NCBI GenBank assembly: GCA_027559495.1 | Contig: JAMXSV010000024.1 | Coordinates: 62,001-126,000 of the forward strand | DNA from: Aurifilum marmelostoma | Lineage: Eukaryota; Ascomycota; Sordariomycetes; Diaporthales; Cryphonectriaceae | Direction of reading: 5' to 3' | Length of the DNA stretch: 64,000 nt | Shown: one piece after another, positions 21,755 through 33,305 of the stretch | Layout of the letters: every line of letters begins with the position of its first letter | Position numbering within the stretch: the first letter of the stretch is position 1 | Translations under genes and position numbers: made by a program | The notes under the pieces: model-generated | Told to the model about the DNA's origin: nothing | Databases searched by the model: none | The model's input: the letters and a program-made list of their open reading frames with translations, nothing else

Positions 21755-23555
21755 TTTCTGGTCCTGCTTCACATCAACCATCCATAGCTCGATCAGGTAT
21801 AACCAGTTTTGAAGCTCCACTCCTGTCCAGTCAGACAATCCACCTGTTGCGACATTCACGGAGTCTACTTGGGGTTCTGCTTGGTGTTTGCCTGCTGTGA
21901 AGGCCTTCCCACCTCCAGTAAAGCCCACCAAGTCAACCCACCACAGGGACAGGGGCCCTGATGCCTCGTGACTGGCTTGAAGTAAATTATTGGAGATTTC
22001 TGCTGGCACGAATCTTCCTTCAAGCCAGGCATTGATCAGTTTGTCAACTTAATCAGATGACAGCAACCTATAGAAGAGCTGTCTGCTTCAGCAGTTCACC
22101 TTGGAAGATCAATACAGCGTGTCTTAATTGGTCAAGTTCTGCATAAAACACACGTTATGCAGACTTTGGTCCTTGTTTCCTGTTTACTATACTTGCACGT
22201 TCGGACAATAGCAGATAGCAATACAGAAGAGCTATAGTTCTGCGACCAAAAGTCCTTGACAATGGTCAACCAGCCACACACTCAGTCAATGTATGCCAGG
22301 CCTCATGATGAAGACTGTGACCTGGATCTCCTACCCAGTTCTCTAGTGTCTACCAAGTGTCTGAATATACATATTATAGTCAGGTGAACTAGCTGTGATG
22401 GGAAAGTTGTTGTTCCCTCAATTACCATAGCCCTCCCTTCTGTGAACCCACCCCACTTGAGGTGTGGAAGAGTGGGTTATATTTACCCTGACCTCTTGTT
22501 TTTACTCAGATACAAATTACTACTCTCTGAGCCTAAGATGGCCATATGTATGTTTCTTTTGTTTTTAGATAAGTTCAATCTCAACGCTGTATTCGCCACT
22601 TCTATGATCCAGCCCTCTGTGTCTCCTCATCAGGATATCCCAAGGTAAGACGAGTCTACCCAACGAAACGTTGCTGAGTAGTATAGGGTTAATCTCCTAA
22701 TACCATAATTAACCTGTCTCTGCCAGGACGTTCAATAATACTAGAGCGTTATAGCCGCAGGCCTTATTTTGCTAAAGAAAAAACACGTGACATGGGAACA
22801 ACATCATTCCTCGCAAAGAGCTTTCCTCCACATTGATGCCGACCATCAAAACGTGCCGAGGATCAAATCTGGCGCACCAATCGAGTCGTGGGCCGAGCCA
22901 AGCCTCATCGTACCATATGGACCCTGGGATTCGTAGAACCCAGACTAAGCCCACCCAAACCGTAATCCAACCGACTAACACTTCCGCACGTGTCTGAGCC
23001 TCGACCCTGTTAGCAGGCTGGTACGGTGTAGGTGTTCTCGTACCTCTACGCATCCCTGAAGACTGCCGATATCGGCACGAGGCTGAGGTCGCAAACATGC
23101 ACTCGTGACCTTCCTTACTGACCACACGAGCGCCCTCCACGTTGCTGACGGGCGAATGTTATGGTGAGCTGGATGCGTTGCTGACTGTGGCCTGGGGACG
23201 GGGATGTTTTTCATGATTAGTGTCCACTCCAACCCCAGATTTCGGGCATGTGAGAGGGATGAGAGAGGAAAATGGGACTCGTTTTCTCCATCACATGGGG
23301 CTTTTCGGCTCACTCAGTAGCTATCAACCCTAATTAGTGCTATATGCTTTACCATGGATGTCCCCGAGACACTCGCGCCATGAACCAAGTGGATCTCGGC
23401 GCGTGGATATGGGATATGTCATTGATCCAGCTGTCGCCAGCGGTCGATTAACCTCGGCACATTCACAGGCTCTCAGCCAGAACAAACAACAACCTTAACA
23501 AGTAGCTGCGTCGCCCACGAGCCTGCTTCGTTTCTTGGGTGGACCATCTTCTCAA

Positions 23556-23613
23556 CATCATCATCGTCATCATCATCATCATCATCATCATCATCACTTT
23601 CTTCTTCTTCTTT
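23556..23613 (+). repeat. CAT and CTT trinucleotide repeats in a 5' leader
   Basis: CAT repeated about 13 times with one CGT interruption, followed by about five CTT units. Located 65-120 bp before the acyl-CoA oxidase ATG. Confidence 0.85.
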
Positions 23614-23676
23614 TCTCCTATACGTTCTTTGAGTGCGAGCAAGTCTTCGATAACACTGCTACACGAGAACCTCAAG

Positions 23677-25837
23677 ATGCCCCCTAATCCAGACTGGGTT
23701 AAGAAGTTGAAGCCCGCTGCGCCCCAGGGGACAGATATCCTGTCCGGGGAGCGGGCCAAGAGCAACGTGAACGTAGACCAGCTGGCCGACTTCCTCTTCA
23801 CGCAAAAGACACTCCAGCAGAGGGACGAGCTCGTCAAGATCCTCTCGGCAGAGCCAGTCTTCGACAAGTCCAAGAACTATTTCCTCGGCCGGGAGGACAG
23901 GATACTCGGCGCCCTCGCCAGGGGAAAGCGCCTCCAGCAGCTCGTCGAGAAGAACAAGTGGTCCCCCGAGCAGTTTGAGCATGCGTTCCAGCTCATCAGC
24001 GAGGTCTCGCCTCTGGCCATGCACTACAAAATGTTCATGCCCACCATCAGAGAGCAGGGCACGCCTGAGCAGCACAAGCTCTTCCTGGAGAAGGCGCAGA
24101 AGTTCGAGATCATCGGTTGCTATGCCCAGACCGAGCTGGGCCACGGCTCCAACGTACGGGGCCTCGAGACCACCGCTACCTGGAACCCCGAGGACAAGAC
24201 CTTTACGATACACTCGCCAGCACTCACAGCTTCCAAGTGGTGGATCGGAACGCTCGGCAAGGTCGCCAACCATGCTGTCGTGATGGCGCAGCTGGTCATC
24301 AATGGCAAGGTCCTGGGTCCGCACCCTTTCATCGTTCCAATCCGAGATGCCAAGACACACGAACCTCTCCCAGATGTCCACATTGGTGACATTGGTCCGA
24401 AGTTCGGCTTCAACACGGTAAGCAGATGGATCTGCAATACCAAACCTAATGGGTTGAGAGAGACTGACAACAGGATTGCAGATGGACAACGGCTTCCTGC
24501 TGCTGAACAACGTCAAGGTCCCTCACGTCAACATGCTTGCGCGATTCTCTCGCGTTGACCCCAACACCAGCCAGTACATCAAACCCCCTACACCGGCGCT
24601 CGTGTATGGCACCCTCACCTATGTGCGAAGCACGATCGTGCTGGAGTCCGGAGGTGTGCTGGCTCGCGGCGTCACCATCGCGACACGGTACTGCGCTGTT
24701 CGTCGCCAGTTCCAGGATCTGGACGCCAAGGGCAAGGTCGGCGAGAACCAGGTTCTGAACTATTCCATGGTGCAGTACCGTCTTCTCCCTCTGCTAGCTG
24801 CTACCTTTGCCCTGCATTTCACAGGTCGCAACATGATCAGCCTGTACGAGGAGAACCAGAAGCGTCTGGCAGCGGGAAATGCCCCAGGTGGTAGTGACTC
24901 CCAACGCCGGCCAGGCCCAGAGGAGCTGAACGCCGGCGGGGATCTTCTGGCCGATCTCCACAGCACTTCGTGTGCTCTCAAGTCATACTCGTCAACCATC
25001 GCCGCAGAGGGCTTGGAAGTCTGCCGTCGTGCATGTGGTGGTCATGGATACTCTTCCTTCTCGGGCATCGGGTCGTACTATGCCGACTATCTGCCCACCG
25101 TCACCTGGGAGGGCGACAACTTCATGCTAAGCCAACAGGTGGCGCGGTATCTTCTCAAGTCTGCCCGTGCAGTCCTGGCTGGCAAGGCTGCCGACAACGA
25201 CACCACACGCTTCCTCAAGAACTTCCTCAAGAGGCAGGATGTCGGCGCTGCGTTTGACGTGCTCGGGTCTGACACGGAGCTGGTCGATGCGTTCGCGTGG
25301 CGGGTGGCCTACCTGACCTTTGATGCCCTGAAGAAGCGCGACGAGGAGAAGCAGCCCTGGAACAGCCTGCTGGTGGACTTTTACCGCCTCAGCACCGCCC
25401 ACGCGCAGTATATGGTCGTCAAGTCGTTCAGAGACGCGCTCAGCCTCGACTCGCCCGCAGCAAAGACTGGCCTGGACCAGGAGACGTTGACCGTGATGCA
25501 CCTGCTGTTCAAGCTGTTCGCCCTCTACACCCTCGAGAAGGAGTCGACTGAGTTCTTCAGCAGCGCGGCCACGACCATCAAGCAGATTGCCCTGGCTCGG
25601 AAGCAGGTGATGAAGCTGCTCGAGGAGGTGCGGCCCCATGCCGTGAGGCTGGTTGACGCGTGGAAGTTCCCAGACTGGCAGCTCGACTCCAGCCTGGGCC
25701 GCTACGACGGCAAGGTATATGAGGATATGTTCTACCGGGCGAGCGAGCTGAACCCTCTCAATGATGTTGTGTTCGACTCCAACCCTAATAGCCCCCATCT
25801 GCTGAAGCAGGACAACAGGACAAAGAGCAGACTGTGA
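23677..25837 (+). CDS. Peroxisomal acyl-CoA oxidase, PTS1
   Basis: Exons 23677-24417 and 24482-25837 give 698 aa, the usual ACOX length. It catalyses the first, H2O2-producing step of peroxisomal beta-oxidation, oxidising acyl-CoA to trans-2-enoyl-CoA with FAD. Seen are GCYAQTELGHGSNVRGLET (flavin/acyl domain), the FNT + MDNGFLLL splice, the CGGHGYSSFSGI block, and TWEGDN with the catalytic glutamate near residue 457. The C-terminal tripeptide Ser-Arg-Leu is a PTS1 variant. ATG 23677 begins the conserved N-terminus; the frame is open upstream through the CAT repeat, but this part is untranslated leader. It fits functionally with the SKL enoyl-CoA hydratase at 14.7 kb and the P450 at 57.6 kb. 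Confidence 0.93.
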
Positions 25838-26040
25838 AGAAGGAGGCAGAAGAGCAGTTTAGGGTGTTTCCTTGTTGTCTTCATTTCCCTTTTCTACTTC
25901 TTTAGACTATATACTTAGAGTATAGACAGCCGGGAGGATGTTAGATTGTACAGTACCCAATACTTGAACCAGAGTATTTTGCCTTGCACGTTGCATCCTG
26001 GGGCATTTTGTCAGACCTTAATTATGAGATGCGGTGAAAT

Positions 26041-27151
26041 TCATGCTGCTATGTCCTGGAACTCAACCCAGGTACTCAATTTGGCACGGAGATGCTCGCC
26101 ATATAGAACCCCTTCGTCGTCGTCGTTGCTGTTGACCGATTTCACCAGACACTTCTCGCCCGGCTCGAAGAAGAAAGGCACGCTGATTCTGCCCAGCCCA
26201 TTCTCGCCTGTCGCTGCTGATCCGCTCGATCTTACACGGTGCAACGTGGCCACGTACTTGCCTCCAGATACCTGAGCCATGAGATCGCCGATATTGACCA
26301 CAATGCTCCCTGGAATGCAAGGCGCGGCAATCCACTCCCCGGAGGCGCTCAGAATTTCAAGTCCACCGGTGATATCTTGATGCAGGAGGGTAAGAATGCC
26401 AGAGTCAGTATGAGGCGTGCAGCAGAGCTTGACCGCGTTGACTTCCGCCTGGCTGTTGATGCTCGTTGATGGATTGGCTCCTGTCTGCTGCGGTGGGTAG
26501 TGCAGGAGACGAAGTGTACTGATGGAGTCTTCCAGCCAGCTTGAGAACCAGTCATCTGGTTTGCCCAGTGCTGTTGCGAAGAGGGAGAGGAGTCTGAGAG
26601 ACAATCCTTGGAGCTCCTCGTAAAGTCTCTCCAAACTTTTTCGTGTTTCAGCTGGCAGCACAGATTCCGGTGGCCAGGCGTTGGGTTCGCTGAGGTCGAA
26701 CCTGTGGTCTTTTGGTGATGGCGTAACTTTCTCGCCGATCGGATCCGCTGGGCCGATTTCGAACCCTTCCTTCAAATTGTCAGGCTGTCCTGGCTGAGGC
26801 GGGAAATACCTGAGCGTGCCTCAGCGCATTTTTCTTGGCCGGTCTCTGGGTTGTCTTGTCCCATTGTTACATTATGCAAATAACATACCCTCGATATGTG
26901 TTTGCGTTGTCAGGCCTAAATGTTCTTTTCGCCTGCTTCATCTTCTCGTGTACGGGGATCTCGAAAACCTTCCTAGCAAGATCTAATATTTCTCCATGAG
27001 AGAAGGACAGAGGTGCATTGATCAGGTACGCGAAGCCTGTTGTCGTGAAAATACTGTCAAGCTGCCTGCTGAGATCCTTCAGGTCCTCAGACGACAGGGA
27101 AGCCCGAGAAAGTGGAGTTAGGTCAACCACGGGTAGGAACGACGAGGCCAT
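26041..27151 (-). CDS. 2-oxoglutarate/Fe(II)-dependent dioxygenase (isopenicillin N synthase-like)
   Basis: Exons (minus) 27151-26889 and 26809-26041 give 343 aa. The N-terminal DIOX_N part (LPVVDLTPLSRA, FAYLINAPLS) leads into NTYRGYFPP at the splice. The double-stranded beta-helix shows H221-x-D223 (TPHTDSGILTLL), distal H278 (TLHRV) and the 2OG-binding R295-x-S297 (RISVPFFF). All iron and cosubstrate ligands are present, so it should be active. Fungal members hydroxylate or desaturate diverse secondary metabolites and primary compounds; the substrate is unknown. A longer N-terminus to 27283 is open but lacks conservation. Same strand as the SDR that follows at 27492-28357, 340 bp apart. 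Confidence 0.9.
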
Positions 27152-27491
27152 CGTCAAGGCAAAGTATCTCGAAAGAGAAGACGGAAGGTCGAGGCTGGCA
27201 GTGATTTGAATCTGTTTGCAATATGCGACTAAAAGTGAGCGCAAGTTATCCGCGTCCAGGACGTGATCGTGGTGTCTACTCAAGGTAGGAGGTCACGCGA
27301 CACATGTCAGAAAGGGGGTACGACATGATTCATTACGTATAAATAGCACAGCATGTACATAAGCACGTAATCATGTTGCGCATCTACTTGGAACCTAGCC
27401 ACGTCACACGTGCCGAAAGACAACTACTTTCTGTATTGGTACTTCTACTTGACGATGCTGCCGGAAATTGCGCGGGCTTCGATTGTTCAAA
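27152..27491. other. Intergenic between the dioxygenase and SDR genes
   Basis: Promoter of the dioxygenase on the minus strand and 3' flank of the SDR. A TATAAATA run at 27339-27346 is on the + strand only, where no gene follows closely. Confidence 0.4.
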
Positions 27492-28357
27492 TCAAAGCAT
27501 CAGCAGACCCCCGCTAGCACTAATACACTGCCCGGTGATCCACCCACTGCGTTCTGCAGCCAGCCAAGCGACAACGTCGGCAACCTCTCCGCCTGCGCCG
27601 AAGCGATTCCCAAGAGGGGTGAGCTTCTTTTGCAAGTCTGTGATATGGGCTGGGATATTGTCCAGCATATCAGAGGCTACAGGACCAGGCTCTACCGCGT
27701 TGACCGTCGTGCCGTTCCCCCCTAGCTCCACGGCCCAGGCCCTGGTCAGGCCCTCGACCGCGGTCTTGGAGGATGTGTACAGGCCCAGGGCATTGATGCC
27801 CGTCCTCGCGCCCACAGACGTGATGTTGATGATGCGACCCTTGGCAGGGAGGTATGGCAGGACCGCCTGCGTGGTGAGGACCGTTCCCAGAACGTTGGTC
27901 TTGTACACCTTGTCAAAGTCCGCTGTGGTGGTCTCTGCCAGGGTCTTGACCACCTCGACGCCGGCGTTGTTGACGAGGATGTCGATGCGGGCCTCGGGGC
28001 TCCACTTGACAGCAGCGTCTACCAGCTCCCGCGGACCGCTGGGGTCTGCCAGGTCTGCCCTGACACCATGGGCCTTCGGCCCGTGCGGCAGGCCCTCGAT
28101 CTTGCGCTTGAGCTCTGCGACTCTGGACGAGCTGGAGGCGGATGTGAATCCCAAGACAACCTTTTGTTTACGTTAATTATTATTAGCATCATTGCTTGCA
28201 AATGTTCATGATTACGGATCAAATTTGCAAGTAGTTTACTTACATTTGCACCATCTTGAGCCAGTGTCAGAGCGATCGCGGCTCCGATCCCTCTAGCGGC
28301 ACCGGTGACGATGGCTGTTTTTCCAAGCAGGGGTAGTGAGGAGGATCTGTCCGTCAT
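27492..28357 (-). CDS. Short-chain dehydrogenase/reductase (classical)
   Basis: Exons (minus) 28357-28244 and 28160-27492 give 260 aa. Cofactor motif TGAARGIG at 18-25, NNAG at 102-105, N127, and catalytic S153, Y166 and K170 (YTSSK). The AVEPGPVASDM block and WITGQCISASGG end are those of beta-ketoacyl-ACP reductase-like SDRs. The intron splits after GAN and rejoins VVLGF; the second residue block AS(S)SSRV suggests an NADP preference, which is inference. Neighbours: divergent from the NAD(P)-binding protein at 29023 across 665 bp, and codirectional with the 2OG dioxygenase. Substrate unknown; the setting suggests a tailoring or catabolic step. Confidence 0.9.
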
Positions 28358-29022
28358 CCTTGAGAGAAAAGTAATAATAGTGAAGTGCCTTTTATTATCG
28401 GTCTTGATGTTGTCTAGCAAAGTTCGCACTATGACTTCTACTCTGGTGCAGATTGCTTTATATACTTGATCTCTTTGCAAGTATTGTCTAATGTTCGGAT
28501 TAAATATGAGATAGCATATTGGTCATACGCCTGTATTATAAATGGGTGATTCCACATGTCGTGAGTAAGACCAAAGACCAACCTGGCCTTCATTTATAAG
28601 CACAAACGAGAGTGGCAGTTGCATCACGTAGAGAGAGGTTGCCGCTGGATTTCGAATCGAGAATACTCTCCAGGAGGAGAGAGCACGATCAAGGAGGGAA
28701 CTAGTACACTGTTGCTGGTGGAACTATGGCAATACGGGGTAAGATACCTGGCTGATGTGATTCAATACGCCGGCACGAGAATGGTCCGCGCCGCATTGTT
28801 GGCTGACGCTAGCATTTGAAGCGTATAAAGCAAATTATTCATTTCTCAAACCAACTTTGCATCATTTCCCAGAAGAGTTCTTTCATCTCTTTTTTTTCTT
28901 TCTAAACCTGGCCAGTGTCACAAAACTTCAGCGCTCACTTTTCTTTCGCCTCTCCACAAGCCACCATTTTTTTTGCGGCAGTGTATTGCACAACAACAAG
29001 GTCACGTCTCGTATGCGCCGCG
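28358..29022. promoter_or_regulatory. Divergent promoter region between the SDR and the NAD(P)-binding protein
   Basis: 665 bp with a good minus-strand TATA box at 28457-28464. Towards the + strand gene the leader is T-rich (28890-28975). No gene inside. Confidence 0.5.
28457..28464 (-). promoter_or_regulatory. TATA element of the SDR gene
   Basis: TATATAAA on the coding strand, about 100 bp upstream of the start at 28357. Confidence 0.5.
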
Positions 29023-29899
29023 ATGCATCTCATTCTCACGGGAGCAACAGGCCTGTGTGGTTCTGCTGCTCTAGCTGCTATGATCCGAATGAAGGACGTG
29101 ACAAAGATCTCCATCATCAGCAGAAGACCGGTCCAGATGGCCGAGGATCTGAAGGATTCACGGATTAGCGTTATTCTCCACAAAGATTTCGAAAAATATG
29201 ATGCGAGCCTCCTCAGCCAGTTGAAGGGTGCCACAGGCTGCGTGTGGGCTCTGGGCATCTCCCAGAACCTAGTGAGCAAAGAGTGAGTCGGCGCCCACCT
29301 AAACGCGCCTCACTAGTGGGGCGCATGCGTTAACGTGGCTGTGGTCCCATCCGGCAATGTGGACATGATTTGTTTACTCTGGGATCTAATGAAATGCCAG
29401 GGAGTACGTCAGGATCACCAAGGACTTTACTCTCCGTGCGGTTGAGGCTTTCGAGACTCTCGGCACGGAAGAGAAGCCTTTCAACTTTGTCTACGTGTCG
29501 GGTTACGGCGCGACCATCAAGCCAGGCCGCTTTTCCCAGACCTTTGCGCGTGTCAAGGGAGAGACCGAAGTCCTGCTCGCAGAGATGCGCAACAGGACCA
29601 AGGCTCTGCATGCCACGTCTATCCGCCCGTGCTTTATCGATTTTGCAGCCGACGACACCATCAAGCCCTATATCCCGACCCAGCAGGCCTACAAGAACAT
29701 TCTCACGCCCACCCTTGGAACAATTATCCGGCATTGGGCCAAGTCGTTGTGGAGTCCAACGCGGCCCTTGGGCGAGTTCATGACGGAAATGGCAATGGGC
29801 AAATGGGAGGGCAGGTTTGAGGGCCCGGGCATCGAGAAGTTGGGAAACTTCCCCATCATCGAGAATGTTGGCTTTCGTCGGCTGGCTGGTCTGGACTAG
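29023..29899 (+). CDS. NAD(P)-binding atypical SDR (NmrA/HIM1-like)
   Basis: Exons 29023-29282 and 29401-29899 give 252 aa. The protein opens directly with the Rossmann motif LTGATGLCGSAAL and has the later VYVSGYGA strand, the usual position of the active-site serine/tyrosine in extended or atypical SDRs, but no clear YxxxK, so a catalytic role is uncertain. Similar fungal proteins are annotated as NAD(P)-binding or HIM1-like. The 118-nt intron is bounded by GTGAGT and GCCAG and rejoins SKE to EYVRITKDFTL. Other ATGs upstream are in other frames; 29023 places the Rossmann strand at residue 3, as is typical for this group. Divergent from the SDR at 28357. Confidence 0.82.
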
Positions 29900-30043
29900 A
29901 GATAGTTTGGGCTGTGTCATCAGAATGGGGTCTTTCGAGTGGGCGTGCTCTAGGCTGATATGTCTAGCTCTCTTCTGGTTGTGTTCTTGTCCATGGTCGT
30001 ATACTTCCGAAGGTGTTGTGCATATCCAATGCTGAAAGAAATC

Positions 30044-30607
30044 CTATAGCTTCTCTCGAAGTTCCATAAACAGTGCATCCGCCTTTGCCAGCTGCTCACC
30101 GCGCTCGTCCTCCATGACTCCCTCCACAAACAGTTTCCTTCCTTCTGCCTTCTTCAGCTGGACCGAGAACAGATAGGTTCCTGGTATCCTGACTTGTTTG
30201 AGAAAGCTCGTGTTTAAATATGCTGTCACAACAGCCGGCACACCATCCCTGTACGCCCGCCACCGACTTCCAGGTGCGATAAGACCTAGCGTCTCGTCGA
30301 GGAGTGTCGCGATCACCCCACCGTGAGAGACTCCAGGATACCCGCTGACCAGACTGCCGAGTGTCACAAAGGCTCCTAGCGATGGAACGAGGTCATGTTC
30401 GCTCTGAGGCCGCGGATAGAAGCAGGTGAAGGCCTTTATCGTGTCCTGCGTCTTTAGCGTCTCGGATAACAGGGCGTCATGTAGGCGGGGTCCGGGTATC
30501 CTGCTGAACACGGGTGTAACGACGAGGTTAGGGTCTTCGAGGTGCTTGGAGCACCACGGTATCGACCTGAAGTGATTGACCTCGTCTTCTGGCAGTATAG
30601 GGCTCAT
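30044..30607 (-). CDS. Hotdog-fold thioesterase (PaaI-like)
   Basis: Intronless 187 aa. The hotdog signature SHGGVIATLLDETLG at 94-108 (His, Gly-Gly, then the Asp-Glu pair on the long helix) is that of acyl-CoA or acyl-carrier thioesterases; the earlier GAFVTLGSLVSGYPG block and later VTAYLNTSFLKQV strand fit. It could hydrolyse a CoA-bound intermediate in the same pathway as the nearby oxidoreductases. The C-terminus Glu-Lys-Leu is not a good PTS1. Convergent with the NAD(P)-binding gene, 144 bp apart. Confidence 0.87.
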   Translation of the reverse strand: MSPILPEDEVNHFRSIPWCSKHLEDPNLVVTPVFSRIPGPRLHDALLSETLKTQDTIKAFTCFYPRPQSEHDLVPSLGAFVTLGSLVSGYPGVSHGGVIATLLDETLGLIAPGSRWRAYRDGVPAVVTAYLNTSFLKQVRIPGTYLFSVQLKKAEGRKLFVEGVMEDERGEQLAKADALFMELREKL

Positions 30608-31248
30608 TGTAGATTGCTGTGATGGTGGTGGTGATGATGGGGTTTGCGGGGCTGGAGATGCTGGAGGCTATGTTCTTATCCCGAGGCCTAGAAGGTCAGG
30701 GCATGCTGAACCTCGGGTCACAAGAACGAGACCCCAGTACCCTAACCCTACAATTTTGCTGCAATCATTATTTATGCTACCACTGTACAGCATGAAAGCC
30801 ACGATTTACATCATTCACAGCATAGTAGCCTGTGACAACTTCTTCTCCAGGAGTACCTGTGATTATTTTCACTTTCTTGGTGGCCCAGAAATGTATGAAA
30901 TACAAGATTGATTAGCCATTCGCTTTGCATCCATCCTCCACAATTCATGCCTGTCCTTGGGTTTCAATTGTTGATTGATGGATTCACCATGGGAAGTGCT
31001 TAGTTTCTTTGGCACTATTACCTTTGCCCTCATTCAAGGTAGAGATTCTTAGCCAGTGAAAAATCATACTCTACAGATCAATCAGCGTCAGGAGCAACAT
31101 GGTTTCTGATTTGTTGAGACGACCTTCTGAACAGTCCAAGTGACAGCTTTTCAGCCACAACTCGGAAGAATTTTGGAAAGCTATTAATGAGCAACGAGAA
31201 GAAAGAAAGTACCATTCATTGGAGCCATGCAGGAACGTGAGACCGAGA
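30608..31248. other. Intergenic
   Basis: 641 bp holding the promoter of the thioesterase (minus) and the 3' flank of the TauD-type gene. No ORF with protein character; a GGTGGTGGTGAT-type short repeat at about 30620-30640. Confidence 0.45.
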
Positions 31249-32802
31249 TTAGCCATTGCTGAGGCTCCCGGCGCCGGCCCACATACGGCCATCAGGCATC
31301 TCCTCATCATGAATGGTCAGATGCCATTTCTCCTTCCTACCTCCATCCTGCTGGTTGGACCCGTAGACCCTCTGCACCTGCCAGTCAAGCGCAGTCGGCA
31401 GCTCCCAAGCCATGGCTGGGTCGCGCAGCATCAGCTTGACGAGGTGACGCGCAGACGGCAGCGGCTTGCCGTCGGTGTCCATGTCGAAGGCGGTACGCGC
31501 GTGCATCAGGCATAGGTTGTTGATGAACGAAATGTCGCCACGCTCGCAGGGCAGCGGGAAAGCGTTCTTCCAAGCGAGCTCCTCAAGGAGATTCATGGCC
31601 TCGAGGCGACGGTCCGAGACTGCGGGCAGGCTCGGGTTGGCGCCGGTGTTGCGGAAGCCTGTGATGGGCAGACGGGAGTACTGGAACACGAGGCGGTCTC
31701 CACTGGCATTGAGGACCAAAGGAGTGCCATCTGTGTGGTAGTCCATGGAGCTGAGGGAGGAACCAAGTCAGCCAGATGAACAATTATGAGCGCGCGCTCG
31801 TATGCCCGTGTTTGTGTTTTTGAGGACGTTATTTGGATGGGATTCCACGTACTTGGAGAATACCCATTTTTTCCCGAGCTCCTGGAGAAGGTCGGGACGC
31901 ATGACTGAGAGGCTGTTGTAGATTTGCGACGAACTGACGATCATAGTCTTTCCGCCATTCTCCGAGACACCTTGATTGAACAAGGTAAGAATGTCCCCGA
32001 GATCAGTGTGGAACGCCTATATCAGAAACCAGTGATTAGCTGCTTAGCGTTAACGAGATCAGACCAACTCGAGAGTTATATTCACCAAGCGCCCATTGGT
32101 AAAGGCAGGACGTAGCTTCTGCTCCTCGGCCCCAGGTCTTGTATCCTCGCTGATAACATGACCTATAAGAGGCATTAGTGTGCCGGGCTCATGAGCACTT
32201 GTTGATAGTTTTGGCACGTACAGGTTACTAGTTCTCGGTTGATGTCCTGGAAGCCCCTTACAGGGGCGACGTGCGACGAGACGCCGGCGAGAACCAGCAC
32301 GTTCTCTTGTTCGGTGAGCTCTTCAGGACGCAGGCCCCGAAGGACGGCGAATCCACGACCCTCGTGACAGTCATGCGAGATCTTCCTCAGCCTGGTGCTA
32401 AGGTCCGCCGGCAACGGAAAAGCCTCGGGAGTCATTGCATCAGGACCCAGGCCCAGGCCTAGCAGGACCATGAATAAGTGATTAGGAAATGAATATCCAT
32501 GATAAAGCAACAGAAGTTTCTCTCCATATGCGGGAATGCGTGTGGCTCTCACCTTGGAAGTGGCGCAAAGCTCCGAGAATATGACCCAGGTCTTGCTCGG
32601 ACAATCGAGTGATCCACTCATCTTGCTTCAGGGACATCTCGGAGCCCGTCCAGACCCTCTCACCTGTATAGCGGGAGGGAAAGCCGGACAGAGTGTCTTT
32701 GACTTGGTACTGAATCTCCTGATGGGCAGAAGGTGGACCTCGAAACAAGGTGGGAGAATCATAGTCCAGGCCTTGTGCCTGAACACCAGCCACGGCGGCC
32801 AT
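31249..32802 (-). CDS. TauD/TfdA-family 2OG-Fe(II) dioxygenase, five exons
   Basis: Exons (minus) 32802-32553, 32458-32222, 32162-32086, 32016-31853 and 31750-31249 sum to 1230 nt (409 aa). All junctions are GT-AG and in phase. The facial triad is complete: H191-x-D193 (AFHTDLGD) and distal H326 (LMHARTAF), with the 2OG-binding arginine in the RHLVKLMLRD segment. The front half (GFAVLRGLRPEEL, RPGAEEQKLRPAFTNGRL) matches fungal TauD-like proteins of about 400 aa. TauD enzymes cleave taurine or sulfonates or hydroxylate varied acids; fungal homologues are common in metabolite clusters, and the substrate is not predictable. A TATAAATA box at 32902-32909 precedes it. Confidence 0.88.
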
Positions 32803-33305
32803 TTTGCAACGAATCTGATGATGATGATGGACTTTATGATGTGGTTGGTCCTGGGTACTTTGCTCTTTTGAAAATGCATCTACGAGCCGTCTCGAGAGCT
32901 GTATTTATAGACAAGATCCTAGTGTGACAACTTGCTCCGACAGCTGCGAATTGCGGCTCTGCGTGCCCACCCTCTTTGTTGTCACGACCCCTCTTTTACA
33001 ACCACACTACTCGGATCTTTACTCGAGTGGGCTGTCCAATAGTTGAAACAGGCTCTCCTGATCCGTTTCCCAATACGTCAATGGAGCCGCGGACAACGTG
33101 GGGGAACACCAAATCGGAGTCCACCGGTCCAGAGGGGCGTGCGTGGAAGTGCGAACTCACAACCAATACACAACCCCATTCTGCAATAATTTCCGTCAAT
33201 GTTCACAACTAATGCAGATGCGACGCAGATCGATGCACCAGCCAGGGACAAGTATCACATAGGGTCGTGAATGGAGAATACAATTTGCATGTGAATCAGC
33301 CGAAC
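32803..33305. other. Intergenic with TauD promoter
   Basis: About 500 bp upstream of the TauD-type gene and downstream of the regulator gene (both minus). No ORF supported. Confidence 0.5.
32902..32909 (-). promoter_or_regulatory. TATA element of the TauD-type gene
   Basis: TATAAATA on the coding strand about 100 bp before the start codon at 32802. Confidence 0.5.

Larger units (their letters stand above)
21597..23676. other. Intergenic, 2.1 kb, AT-rich in the centre
   Basis: TATATAA on the minus strand at 21748-21754 lies about 155 bp upstream of the secreted-protein gene. The 22050-22780 part is AT-rich with no ORF of protein character and could be decayed repeat DNA; an imperfect inverted pair AACCCAC/GTGGGTT lies near 22447-22480. 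The right end is the leader of the acyl-CoA oxidase gene with trinucleotide repeats. Confidence 0.45.

Noticed and set aside
23659..24516. 285-codon minus-strand frame opposite the acyl-CoA oxidase
   Set aside because: Shadow of the strongly biased codon use of the real gene.
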